NCBI GenBank assembly: GCA_019359765.1
Contig: JAHHGU010000012.1
Coordinates: forward strand, 1 to 64,000
Direction: 5' to 3'
Length of the DNA: 64,000 nucleotides
Source of the DNA: Aphanothece sp. CMT-3BRIN-NPC111
Lineage (GTDB): Bacteria; Cyanobacteriota; Cyanobacteriia; Cyanobacteriales; JAHHGU01
Shown here: positions 56,370-64,000 of the stretch, one piece after another
Position numbering within the stretch: position 1 is the stretch's first letter
Layout of the letters: each line of letters starts with the position of its first letter
Position numbers and translations under genes: made by a program
Notes under the pieces: model-generated
The model's input: only the letters and a program-made list of their open reading frames with translations
Told to the model about the DNA's origin: nothing
The model's database searches: none

Positions 56370-57383
56370 ATGAAGTGCGCTCCACTTGTAGAAACCCCTG
56401 AGGCGAGAAAAATTTTCCAGAACCTTTTTCTTGAACTTTATAGCATTGAAGAGCCGATACTCAGGCTAGATCGCATTATGCATTGGGTTCGACGTTTTGG
56501 AATTGAGACTCCCAATCTCGACAAAACTCCTACTCTCGTCTTAGGCGGCTGTTTCTATAACACCTCAACTCCAGTTCCCACTTCGTCCGAGATTGCGGAA
56601 TACCTGGAAATGGGAGATAAAAAAGGCGTACACCAGTTTTTGATTCCCACGATTCGTAACAATGCTTCTGTGGCAGCATTGAGATCGCATGGGTTCCAGC
56701 CAATTCCCTGGTTTATCGAAGCGATTTACGAAATTAAGAACGGGGTTGATGACGATCTGCGATCGCAATTAGGCGGTAAACGATTTAGAGAGATCCTGCG
56801 GCTAGTACGGATGGCAGAAAAAGACTACGAATTTGAGTTTTATACCCTTGAACAAATTCGTACAGACCCTTCTATACTTAAAACCACTGCTGATATTCAC
56901 GAGTTTAATGTGAATAAGTATGGTCATGCTATCAATTTCTATAGCTACTCTATTCTAAAACACATCTCTGAATCAGTTCTTGGCGAAAACCTATTGATCT
57001 GTATCTATAGAGACAAAGAAACTTCTCAGGAAGTCCAAGCCTCTATCTCATTACTCGACCAAAGCCGTTCACAAATGTATACCCTTGTGCAGGGTATTGA
57101 TCAAGAAAAGATTAGAAAAGGTCACAATCTTTATATCGCCGACAAATATCAGCGCTATAAGTTTGCAGAAAGACATGGCATTCGAGAAATCAATCTTGGC
57201 AGGGGAAATGAAGAGCTTAAACTTAAGCTGGGTGCTAATAAATTTAATTTACTCAACAACTGGGTGGCAAATAGTGAAACAGATGTAACCAATGAAATCA
57301 GGGCGCTCGTAAGTCGTTCAAGAGAAGTTTTAGGTTTAGCAGAAACTGGGCAGAGCCTGATCGGAGGATACCCTATCGAGTGA
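56370..57383 (+). CDS. GNAT-fold acyltransferase (BioF2/FemAB-like)
   Basis: 337 residues, soluble. C-terminal pattern GHNLYIADKYQRYKFAERHGI, INLGRGNEELKLKLGA is typical of the BioF2-like (Acetyltransf_6) half of FemAB-related enzymes: an alanine/Phe helix followed by LGxGxxxxKxxxG. The N-terminal half (TLVLGGCFYNTST, FLIPTIRNNASVAALR) is a partner GNAT lobe. Such enzymes acylate amines, some with aminoacyl-tRNA. In the cluster it could N-acylate the tryptophan-derived unit. Alternative: a two-lobe protein of unknown activity. It lies 127 bases after the methyltransferase. Confidence 0.6.
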   Translation: MKCAPLVETPEARKIFQNLFLELYSIEEPILRLDRIMHWVRRFGIETPNLDKTPTLVLGGCFYNTSTPVPTSSEIAEYLEMGDKKGVHQFLIPTIRNNASVAALRSHGFQPIPWFIEAIYEIKNGVDDDLRSQLGGKRFREILRLVRMAEKDYEFEFYTLEQIRTDPSILKTTADIHEFNVNKYGHAINFYSYSILKHISESVLGENLLICIYRDKETSQEVQASISLLDQSRSQMYTLVQGIDQEKIRKGHNLYIADKYQRYKFAERHGIREINLGRGNEELKLKLGANKFNLLNNWVANSETDVTNEIRALVSRSREVLGLAETGQSLIGGYPIE

Positions 57384-57483
57384 TATACTAACCCTTCTAT
57401 TGCACTGATTTAATCAGGGATCATCTTCGATTACCTGACTAACGTAATAAAGTATACTCTACAATCTTTACAAGGAGGACAAT

Positions 57484-58725
57484 ATGGTTCGCAAAAACAT
57501 CCTAGCTATACATCGCTGGCCAGATAAGTTTGCTGATTATGATGGATTTATTGATTCTGATAAATATAGGGTAAGTTACTTGGTTAATTCATCCGGGAAA
57601 AAAGGAATTAATCCTGAATCTAACTTGACTGGCAAAGTTTTTGAATTAGATGATCTAACTCAGATTGATACTTTACTCGAATGTAGCAGGAAAATAATTG
57701 AAGAGTTTGGGCCAATTAATAAAATAATTGCACTTTCAGAAAAAGACTTAACCCAAGCAGCTATTTTACGAACCGAGCTTTCTGTACCTGGAATGCAGAA
57801 AAATCAAGTTCAGTTTTTTAGGGATAAAGTTGCTATGAAGCTAAAAGTAAAAAAAGGTAATATACGAGTTCCTGAATTTCTAGATTGTGAAAATAGTCTC
57901 AATACTTTAGCTTTTATTGAAAAAATTGGTTATCCGGTGATTTTAAAACCTAAAGATAGTAGTGGCAGCCAAGGAGTTCATCTAATTCATAATGATGAGC
58001 AATTGCAAATCACCCTACAAATAATTGATATCAGCAATTATGAATGTGAAGAATATATCTCTGGGCCTATTTTTCACATAGATGGGTTAGTCCACGCTCA
58101 AGAAATAGTTTTTAGTACTGTGTCTAAATATCTGAATACTTGTCTTGATTATAACAACGGTAAGCCGCTAGGTTCTGTTGCTATTGACGATCAGTTTTTG
58201 AGAAACAAGCTTTTACACTTCGCCCAAAAAGTATTAACAGTTCTAGAGCTAGATAATAGTGCATTCCATTTGGAAATTATTTTACAAGATGAGCGAGAAC
58301 CAGTATTTTTAGAAATTGCTGCTCGTGTTGGAGGTGGGGGGACTCCGATCTTGATAAAAGATCTTTATGGAATAAATTTAGTACAAGAATGGATAAAAAT
58401 GGAAATTGAAGAATTTTGTGGTTTAAATCCCATCAATAAATTAATTTTGGGTGGAGATTTACTGATTCCTGAACCACGCGAAACACCTTGTAAAGTTATC
58501 CGCTGTAAACAGCTTAAAGGAACCATTGCCACCTTATATAAAGAGATATTACCAGAGCCAGGTGAAATATTGGATGGTAATGGAGGCTACAACCATATTA
58601 GCGGAACCTTTTTATATAAGGGTAATAGTTCTAAGGAAATTGAAGCTGACATGGAAAAAACAATTAGCTCTTTTGAAATAAAATATGAAAAGTTAGAAAA
58701 ATCTAAAACATTGGTGCATTCTTAA
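57484..58725 (+). CDS. ATP-grasp ligase 1
   Basis: 413 residues with an AAGGAGG ribosome site. ATP-grasp core: ILKPKDSSGSQGVHLI (P-loop-like lid), YECEEYISGPIFHIDG, and HLEIILQDEREPVFLEIAARVGGGG with the Mg-binding Glu and Asn-equivalent positions. The N-terminal domain (VRKNILAIHRWPDKF) is a substrate lobe. Family members form amide bonds through acyl phosphates, for example dipeptide ligases. It differs clearly in sequence from the second ATP-grasp gene. Base composition is visibly AT-richer than most cluster genes, hinting at separate origin. Confidence 0.85.
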   Translation: MVRKNILAIHRWPDKFADYDGFIDSDKYRVSYLVNSSGKKGINPESNLTGKVFELDDLTQIDTLLECSRKIIEEFGPINKIIALSEKDLTQAAILRTELSVPGMQKNQVQFFRDKVAMKLKVKKGNIRVPEFLDCENSLNTLAFIEKIGYPVILKPKDSSGSQGVHLIHNDEQLQITLQIIDISNYECEEYISGPIFHIDGLVHAQEIVFSTVSKYLNTCLDYNNGKPLGSVAIDDQFLRNKLLHFAQKVLTVLELDNSAFHLEIILQDEREPVFLEIAARVGGGGTPILIKDLYGINLVQEWIKMEIEEFCGLNPINKLILGGDLLIPEPRETPCKVIRCKQLKGTIATLYKEILPEPGEILDGNGGYNHISGTFLYKGNSSKEIEADMEKTISSFEIKYEKLEKSKTLVHS

Positions 58726-58871
58726 AAAAGCTTTTATTGAAGCTTTTTGACTAGCTGAAAGATAAATTGTTCATGACGTGCCATTTGGGGCTATTTAGTG
58801 CATCAGAGCCGAAGTCTTTGAACAGTTCCTAGAGGCGACGGGCAAATTTTTTGGCGTTGCACAGTGGGTGA

Positions 58872-60137
58872 ATGATTTATCTCAAAGGCTATATTGAGAA
58901 CTACAAACCGTTTTTCATGTCATTGCATACTATGTCATCAACGAATCGCATTCTCTACATTGGTGGCGGCAGAGAGATCGCGGAAACTCTGAAAAAAGCC
59001 AAGCCTTGGGGGTTAGAGATTATTTACATTCAGCACAAGGAGAGGTTCCGAGAGGAATTACTACCTTATGTCGATCGGGTTGTCTTGATCGATTATGAAG
59101 ACATTGATGTTTTGATTCCGATTTGCAAAACGCTTCAGTCTCTGTTCCCGTTTGCTAGTGCTATTTCCATGAATGAGGATGCCCTCATTCCCACGGCTTA
59201 CGTTTGTGATGCTCTTGGGTTACCTGGCAACTCGATCGAGACTGTCAAAACTCTCAAAGACAAATCTCTGATGCGGCAGCGCCTAAATCAGTTAGGGTTC
59301 AGCCCTGTTGCTGCCCAGGTTGGGTACACCTTGTCAGATATGTTGACCTTTGTACAAGACAATGGTCTACCAATCGTGATTAAGCCAACTGATGCTTCAG
59401 GCAGCCTAGGGGTCTTCCGGGTTGACGACACTGCTCAACTGGAGGAGATTTGGCAACAGGTGCAGGCACTCAACCTCTCAAGTTTTTTGATGGAAGAGTA
59501 CCTAGATGGACCAGAAATTAGTGTAGAGTCTTTCACGTTTCATGGACGGCATGTGGTACTGGCAGCGACAGACAAAGTAACCTTATCAAATCACGTAGAA
59601 ATTGGTCATTCCATACCTGCACAGCTCAATGCCGAGACGTATGAGCAGGTTGTTCTTTTCGTTAAGACGTTCCTCGATGCTGTCAAATTGGAGGAAGGTC
59701 CTGCACATACGGAAATTAAGCTAACGAAAAAAGGACTGCGGATTATAGAGTCCCATAATCGTCCTGGTGGAGATCGAATCAATGAATTAGTGCAGGTGGC
59801 TTATGGTATTGACATGAAGGCAATGACCTTAGGCTGGTTTTGTGGCGTTGTAGAACCCTTAGAAACTTCACCCCAACTGCAAGCCGGAGCAGCCATTCGT
59901 TTCCTCGCGCCTCCTGCGGGAATTGTTCAGGAGATCTCTGGGTTGGAAGTCGCCCAACAGTCAACAGGGCTGGTAGAAATGTATGTGTGGGTTGAAGTAG
60001 GCGATCGCATCAATGTGGTGAATGAATCATACGATCGATCGGGTCATATTATTGCCACAGGCGTAACGGTTCAGGAAGCAATCGATCGCTGCGAGCAAAT
60101 TAGCCAGCAAGTACAAATTATTACGGTTGAACGATGA
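58872..60137 (+). CDS. ATP-grasp ligase 2 (L-amino-acid ligase-like)
   Basis: 421 residues; ATGs at 58917 and 58932 are alternative starts. ATP-grasp core: IVIKPTDASGSLGVFRV, FLMEEYLDGPEISVES, HTEIKLTKKGLRIIESHNRPGGDRI (the Mg-site Glu and Asn both present). The tail (AAIRFLAPPAGIVQEISG, VEVGDRINVVNESYDRSGHIIATG) is the LAL_C-type domain of BacD-like dipeptide ligases, so amino-acid ligation is the best guess. Two ligases suggest that two amide bonds are made, or one is a tailoring step. Confidence 0.85.
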   Translation: MIYLKGYIENYKPFFMSLHTMSSTNRILYIGGGREIAETLKKAKPWGLEIIYIQHKERFREELLPYVDRVVLIDYEDIDVLIPICKTLQSLFPFASAISMNEDALIPTAYVCDALGLPGNSIETVKTLKDKSLMRQRLNQLGFSPVAAQVGYTLSDMLTFVQDNGLPIVIKPTDASGSLGVFRVDDTAQLEEIWQQVQALNLSSFLMEEYLDGPEISVESFTFHGRHVVLAATDKVTLSNHVEIGHSIPAQLNAETYEQVVLFVKTFLDAVKLEEGPAHTEIKLTKKGLRIIESHNRPGGDRINELVQVAYGIDMKAMTLGWFCGVVEPLETSPQLQAGAAIRFLAPPAGIVQEISGLEVAQQSTGLVEMYVWVEVGDRINVVNESYDRSGHIIATGVTVQEAIDRCEQISQQVQIITVER

Positions 60138-60349
60138 ATATAATACCAAACCTGGGCTAGCTATAACTGAAAACTGCTCAAAGCTAATTGCTCAAAACTA
60201 ATTGCTAATTGCTATACAGTGTGAACATTGCATCATACTTCTATTGTGCAACGCCAATTTTTACGGGTCAGTTTTTCCGTCATGCTGCACTAAAGTAATA
60301 AATAGCTTCATTCCGTCGGAAAAGCCTATCTACCATATCTGAGGTTCTC

Positions 60350-63300
60350 ATGTCACTGTTAACTCCAGAATATCAAGCACCGTGGCACTCACGTTTATTT
60401 ACCTCATGGGTTAAGCCCCTACTTCAAATAGGCAGCAAAAGAACTCTAGGAGAAGAGGATCTTTTTCCGCTTAACCCACCAGAAAAATCGCATAGTTGTG
60501 CAAAGGAGTTTACTCAAGTTTTTCAACAAAATTCTTACAAAAAACATTCTATTTTTTTATCTATTTTTCTGATTCATAAAAAGATATTTATTGCTGCGGT
60601 TACCATTGGTCTTTTGCACTCAATTACAAGTATAGCAACCCCGTTCCTCTTAAGAGAACTTCTGAACTTCCTGGAGCAGCCTCAAGCAAAAATCTCTGAT
60701 GGTTTTCTGCTTGCAGCAGGTATGTTTATCTCAAGTTTTATTTCATGGATGGCAATCCATCACTGTTTCCTAACTACTAATAAATTTGGCTTTCGCATAC
60801 GCGCTGGTCTTGTCGGCACGATATATCAAAAATCTCTGCAACTCAAACCAGAAGCACGGCAGTACTTCTCTGTTGGTAAGATCGTTAACTTAATGTCTAA
60901 AGACGTGGAAAGCGTTTATTTAGCGTCCGAAGACTGCGTAATTTTTATTATGGCTGTGGTTGTCGTCATTGCCGCTGTATCTTTGACATACTTCATCTTG
61001 GGCACAGCTAGCTTTGCGGGAATTCTTACTTTGATAATTTCCCTCCCTCTTTCCAGCAAAATTGCCAGGCGAATGGAAGGTACTGTTCAACAGATAAATC
61101 ACTTATCTGATAGGCGAGTAGGGTTGATAAACGATATTCTTAATGGTATTCGAGTTGTTAAGTTTTATGCTTGGGAAAAAAACTTTAATAAAAATATTTC
61201 GGCAATCAGAGAGCAAGAAATTAAAGAACTGAATAAATTTGCTTGGCAGGCAGCAATCCTCAATCTGATATTTCTGGGAACTCCAGCCATGGTGGCTCTT
61301 GTTACTTTCAGTTGCCGTGTTTTGTTAGGTAAAGGCTTGAATGTTGCGGATGTCTTTTCTGGACTAGCTTGCTTTAATTTACTACAACGGCCCTTGCTCC
61401 GTATTCCTAATCTTGTGGTTAGCTTTGTGGAAGGACAGGCTTCTGCGCGCAGACTGGAAAGCTTTCTGAAGTTGCCCTCTTTCCCTGAAACACCTGCAAG
61501 TAAACTGCCAGCGGGTAGCGTGCAAGCGTCTCATGCTTATTTCTCCTGGCAGGAAGGGAAAGCGACTCTTAAAGATATCAGTCTTGATATTAAACCGGGT
61601 GAATTTGTTGCTGTAGTTGGATCTCCCGGTTCGGGCAAAAGCTCTCTTTTATCCTGTTTGATGGGTGAATTAGAGCTATTACAAGGACATAGAGAGGTCT
61701 CGGGACGGATTGCATACGTTTCTCAGCAAGCTTGGATTTTAAATAGATCTCTAAGAGAAAATATCGTTTGCAATGCTGATTTCAGAGATCAGAAATACGA
61801 CTCGGTTCTTCAGGCGTGCTGCCTTAGAGAAGATTTGCAAAATTTTCCCGCTGGGGACTTTACCGAAATTGGCGAGAGAGGAATTAATCTTTCGGGAGGT
61901 CAGAAACAACGGCTTAGCCTAGCTCGTGCAGTATATAGTGATGCTGATGTATTTTTATTAGATGATACTTTTAGCGCTTTAGATAATATTGTTGGGAGAC
62001 AAATTCTTCAACAATGCCTCCTGGGGATATTGGAAAATAAAACGCGAATTTTGGTTACCCATCGATTGGATTATGCAATGGTGGCTGACCGGATTATTGT
62101 TATGGAAGAGGGCAGAATTAGAGAAGTTGGCACGCCCAAGGAGTTACAAGAAAGCAATAGCCAGTTTGGAAGAATGCTGAGGGCATATCAAAATGGTGAT
62201 GGCAAAGGAATTGAGATAAATAATGATTTGAGTAACTTGGTAGTTGCGGTAAGTAAAGATGATGCAAATACTCTTATAGCAAAAAACCAAGCAAGCACAC
62301 TAGAAATCAATGGGAATTTAGATCAACAGGCACTATTGGTAAAAGATTCTGCTCGAATAACTGAAGAGGAGGAACGGGCTACTGGTGCGGTGAAGGCAGA
62401 TCTGTATTTTTCATACATTGGTATGTTGGGGACAAAAGCAGCACTGCTTTTGATTGTGGGATTATTTATCCTGCGGGAAGTGGTGAGCGTTGGCTCAGAT
62501 TTCTGGTTGGCTTATTGGGCTTCTGATGAGCGAAGTCCTGGTGCTTTATTTTTGGTGGGATTTATAGGGCTGGGAATTCTGGCAGTAATAATAACTTTTC
62601 TGCGAGCCATATATATGGCGCTTAGGGGTGTGAAAGCTGCTCAAAAGCTGCATAAAAAGCTTCTTTATGGGGTGCTGCACGCTCCTCTTTCTTTTTTTGA
62701 AGCTACACCGATTGGGCGGGTGTTGAATCGCTTTAGTAAAGACCAAAAGGTAATCGATCAGAAAGTTATTTTTAAATTACTGGATGGTATCAGTACGCTG
62801 TTCCTGTTGCTCTCCAGCGCTGTTGTGATTATTGGAGCAACTCCTCTGGCTCTGGTGGCAATTGTGCCGCTAGCTTGGGTTTATTACAATATCCAGAAAT
62901 ATTTTAGAGCGTCTGCCCGCGAGGTGAACCGCTTGGAAGCGATCGCCCATTCACCCATCTATGCTCACTTTTCTGAAACCTTGGCGGGAAGCTCTACAAT
63001 TCGGGCTTTTGGTCTGGAAAGGCTGTTTACTCAAGAAATCTATGCAAAAGTTGACCAAAGCCAGCGGGCGCTATTCACGCAGCTTTGTCTGGAACGATGG
63101 CTGAGTCTGCGTTTGGATATTATGGGCGTGATACTCGTGGGTACGGCAGCGGTGTTAGCTGTTCTCTCCCGTAATAGCCTTGCCGCTGGACTGGCTGGGC
63201 TTTCCATTACTTATGCTATGAGCGTTACGGGGGCGCTGGGAAGGGCGGTTCATGCGATCGCGGAACTAGAGATTAGTATGAACTCTGTAGAGCGAATGCA

Positions 63301-64000
63301 GTACTATGCCAATTTAGCTCCAGAGAGATGGCAGGGACAGCAGCAAGTCAATGCAGACTGGCCGCATCAGGGAGGAATAAAAATTGAAGCTTTGGAAGTG
63401 CGCTATCGCCAGGAACTAGAGCCTGCATTGAAGGAAATTAACTGCGCGATCGCACCCGGTGAGAAGATTGGAGTTGTTGGTAGGACGGGATCTGGTAAGA
63501 GTACTCTGCTGTTGAGCTTGTTTCGCATGGTGGAACCGTCGCAGGGACATATTTATATTGACGGTGTAGATATTTCCCAAATCCCACTGCCAGATTTGCG
63601 ATCGCGCCTCACTATTATTCCCCAGGAACCAGTTCTGTTTCAGGGAACCATTCGCTCTAATTTAGACCCGTTCAACGAGTTTACAGACGATCAACTTTGG
63701 CAGTCTTTGCGCCGCGCCCATCTCAAGGGCATCATCCAAAACCTGTCTGCGGGATTGGATACAGATATCAAGGAAGGTGGAGCTAATCTTAGTATGGGTC
63801 AGCGCCAGCTGCTGTGCCTCGCGCGCGCTCTCCTCAAGAATACCCGTATCCTGCTGTTAGATGAAGCGACGGCTAGCGTCGATTATGAAACCGACAATCT
63901 CATTCAGCAGACTCTACACGATGATTTTGCCCACTGTACGGTGATCACAATTGCCCATCGTATTCATACTGTGATCGATGCCGATAGAATCATGGTGATG
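60350..64000 (+). CDS. ABCC (MRP)-type full ABC exporter (C-terminus off window)
   Basis: 1217 codons, open to the last base. TMD1-NBD1-TMD2-NBD2. N-terminus LFTSWVKPLLQIGSKRTL is an MRP-type start with no TMD0. NBD1: Walker A GSPGSGKSSLL, Walker B VFLLDDTF, signature NLSGGQKQRLSL. NBD2: GRTGSGKSTLL, signature LSMGQRQLLCLARALL, LLDEATASVDYETD, and switch His in IAHRIHT. Both sites have intact signature motifs. It should export the cluster product. GAGG lies 5 bases before the ATG. It is eukaryote-like in layout but found in cyanobacteria too. The last few tens of residues are missing. Confidence 0.9.
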   Translation, partial: MSLLTPEYQAPWHSRLFTSWVKPLLQIGSKRTLGEEDLFPLNPPEKSHSCAKEFTQVFQQNSYKKHSIFLSIFLIHKKIFIAAVTIGLLHSITSIATPFLLRELLNFLEQPQAKISDGFLLAAGMFISSFISWMAIHHCFLTTNKFGFRIRAGLVGTIYQKSLQLKPEARQYFSVGKIVNLMSKDVESVYLASEDCVIFIMAVVVVIAAVSLTYFILGTASFAGILTLIISLPLSSKIARRMEGTVQQINHLSDRRVGLINDILNGIRVVKFYAWEKNFNKNISAIREQEIKELNKFAWQAAILNLIFLGTPAMVALVTFSCRVLLGKGLNVADVFSGLACFNLLQRPLLRIPNLVVSFVEGQASARRLESFLKLPSFPETPASKLPAGSVQASHAYFSWQEGKATLKDISLDIKPGEFVAVVGSPGSGKSSLLSCLMGELELLQGHREVSGRIAYVSQQAWILNRSLRENIVCNADFRDQKYDSVLQACCLREDLQNFPAGDFTEIGERGINLSGGQKQRLSLARAVYSDADVFLLDDTFSALDNIVGRQILQQCLLGILENKTRILVTHRLDYAMVADRIIVMEEGRIREVGTPKELQESNSQFGRMLRAYQNGDGKGIEINNDLSNLVVAVSKDDANTLIAKNQASTLEINGNLDQQALLVKDSARITEEEERATGAVKADLYFSYIGMLGTKAALLLIVGLFILREVVSVGSDFWLAYWASDERSPGALFLVGFIGLGILAVIITFLRAIYMALRGVKAAQKLHKKLLYGVLHAPLSFFEATPIGRVLNRFSKDQKVIDQKVIFKLLDGISTLFLLLSSAVVIIGATPLALVAIVPLAWVYYNIQKYFRASAREVNRLEAIAHSPIYAHFSETLAGSSTIRAFGLERLFTQEIYAKVDQSQRALFTQLCLERWLSLRLDIMGVILVGTAAVLAVLSRNSLAAGLAGLSITYAMSVTGALGRAVHAIAELEISMNSVERMQYYANLAPERWQGQQQVNADWPHQGGIKIEALEVRYRQELEPALKEINCAIAPGEKIGVVGRTGSGKSTLLLSLFRMVEPSQGHIYIDGVDISQIPLPDLRSRLTIIPQEPVLFQGTIRSNLDPFNEFTDDQLWQSLRRAHLKGIIQNLSAGLDTDIKEGGANLSMGQRQLLCLARALLKNTRILLLDEATASVDYETDNLIQQTLHDDFAHCTVITIAHRIHTVIDADRIMVM

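Overview
The window is chromosomal DNA from a cyanobacterium. Evidence: the octamer GCGATCGC (HIP1) recurs throughout; there is a GlpX-type FBPase/SBPase, an intein-containing dnaB, COP23, WGxxGxxG-CTERM and UPF0182 proteins; and intergenic gaps hold heptameric tandem repeats and small palindromic elements typical of filamentous or large-genome cyanobacteria. The genus cannot be fixed from the sequence alone. No rRNA, tRNA or CRISPR array was recognised.

Layout. 1-8.3 kb (minus strand): two trypsin-like exported proteases, a COP23 protein, a large LOV/PAS/GAF-GGDEF-EAL c-di-GMP protein and an exported TPR protein. 8.4-14 kb: a frameshifted UPF0145 gene, small membrane proteins, an AIM24-like protein, a lipoprotein, a CDF cation transporter and a DUF1838 protein. 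14-24 kb: dnaG, an HpcH/HpaI aldolase, a 2OG-Fe amino-acid hydroxylase-like protein, a CTERM protein, a class IV aminotransferase, an IS605 tnpB remnant, pgi and an AT-rich orphan. 24-34 kb: glpX, hemA, a divergent Rieske oxygenase/TetR pair (the TetR carries an IS1-like zinc ribbon), a GNAT, a UPF0182 protein and an internally duplicated protein. 34-48 kb: pentapeptide protein, esterase, galE, gloB, rplI, dnaB with a mini-intein, a methyltransferase, a ChuX/HutX-like protein, then the minus-strand RNA/translation group ffh-rpsP-khpA-rpsU-phoH.

49.3-64 kb (plus strand, runs off the end) is the most unusual part: a compact non-NRPS biosynthetic cluster. Gene order is cupin-HDO (haem-oxygenase-like diiron oxidase) fusion, HisC-like aminotransferase, a double hairpin with terminator, then flavin-dependent tryptophan halogenase, kynurenine-3-monooxygenase-like hydroxylase, hydroxyindole-type O-methyltransferase, BioF2/FemAB-like acyltransferase, two different ATP-grasp ligases and an ABCC-type full exporter. 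Read together, the genes suggest a halogenated, hydroxylated and O-methylated tryptophan- or kynurenine-derived unit that is oxidised, joined to one or more amino acids by ATP-grasp ligases and exported. The product is inferred, not known. No tryptophan dioxygenase, kynurenine formamidase or flavin reductase is present in the window.

Regulation visible in sequence is limited: a candidate promoter before the cupin-HDO gene, a long imperfect hairpin in the leader of the halogenase, the narrow divergent Rieske/TetR gap, several terminators, and many dispersed repeats including two MITE-like families described here.
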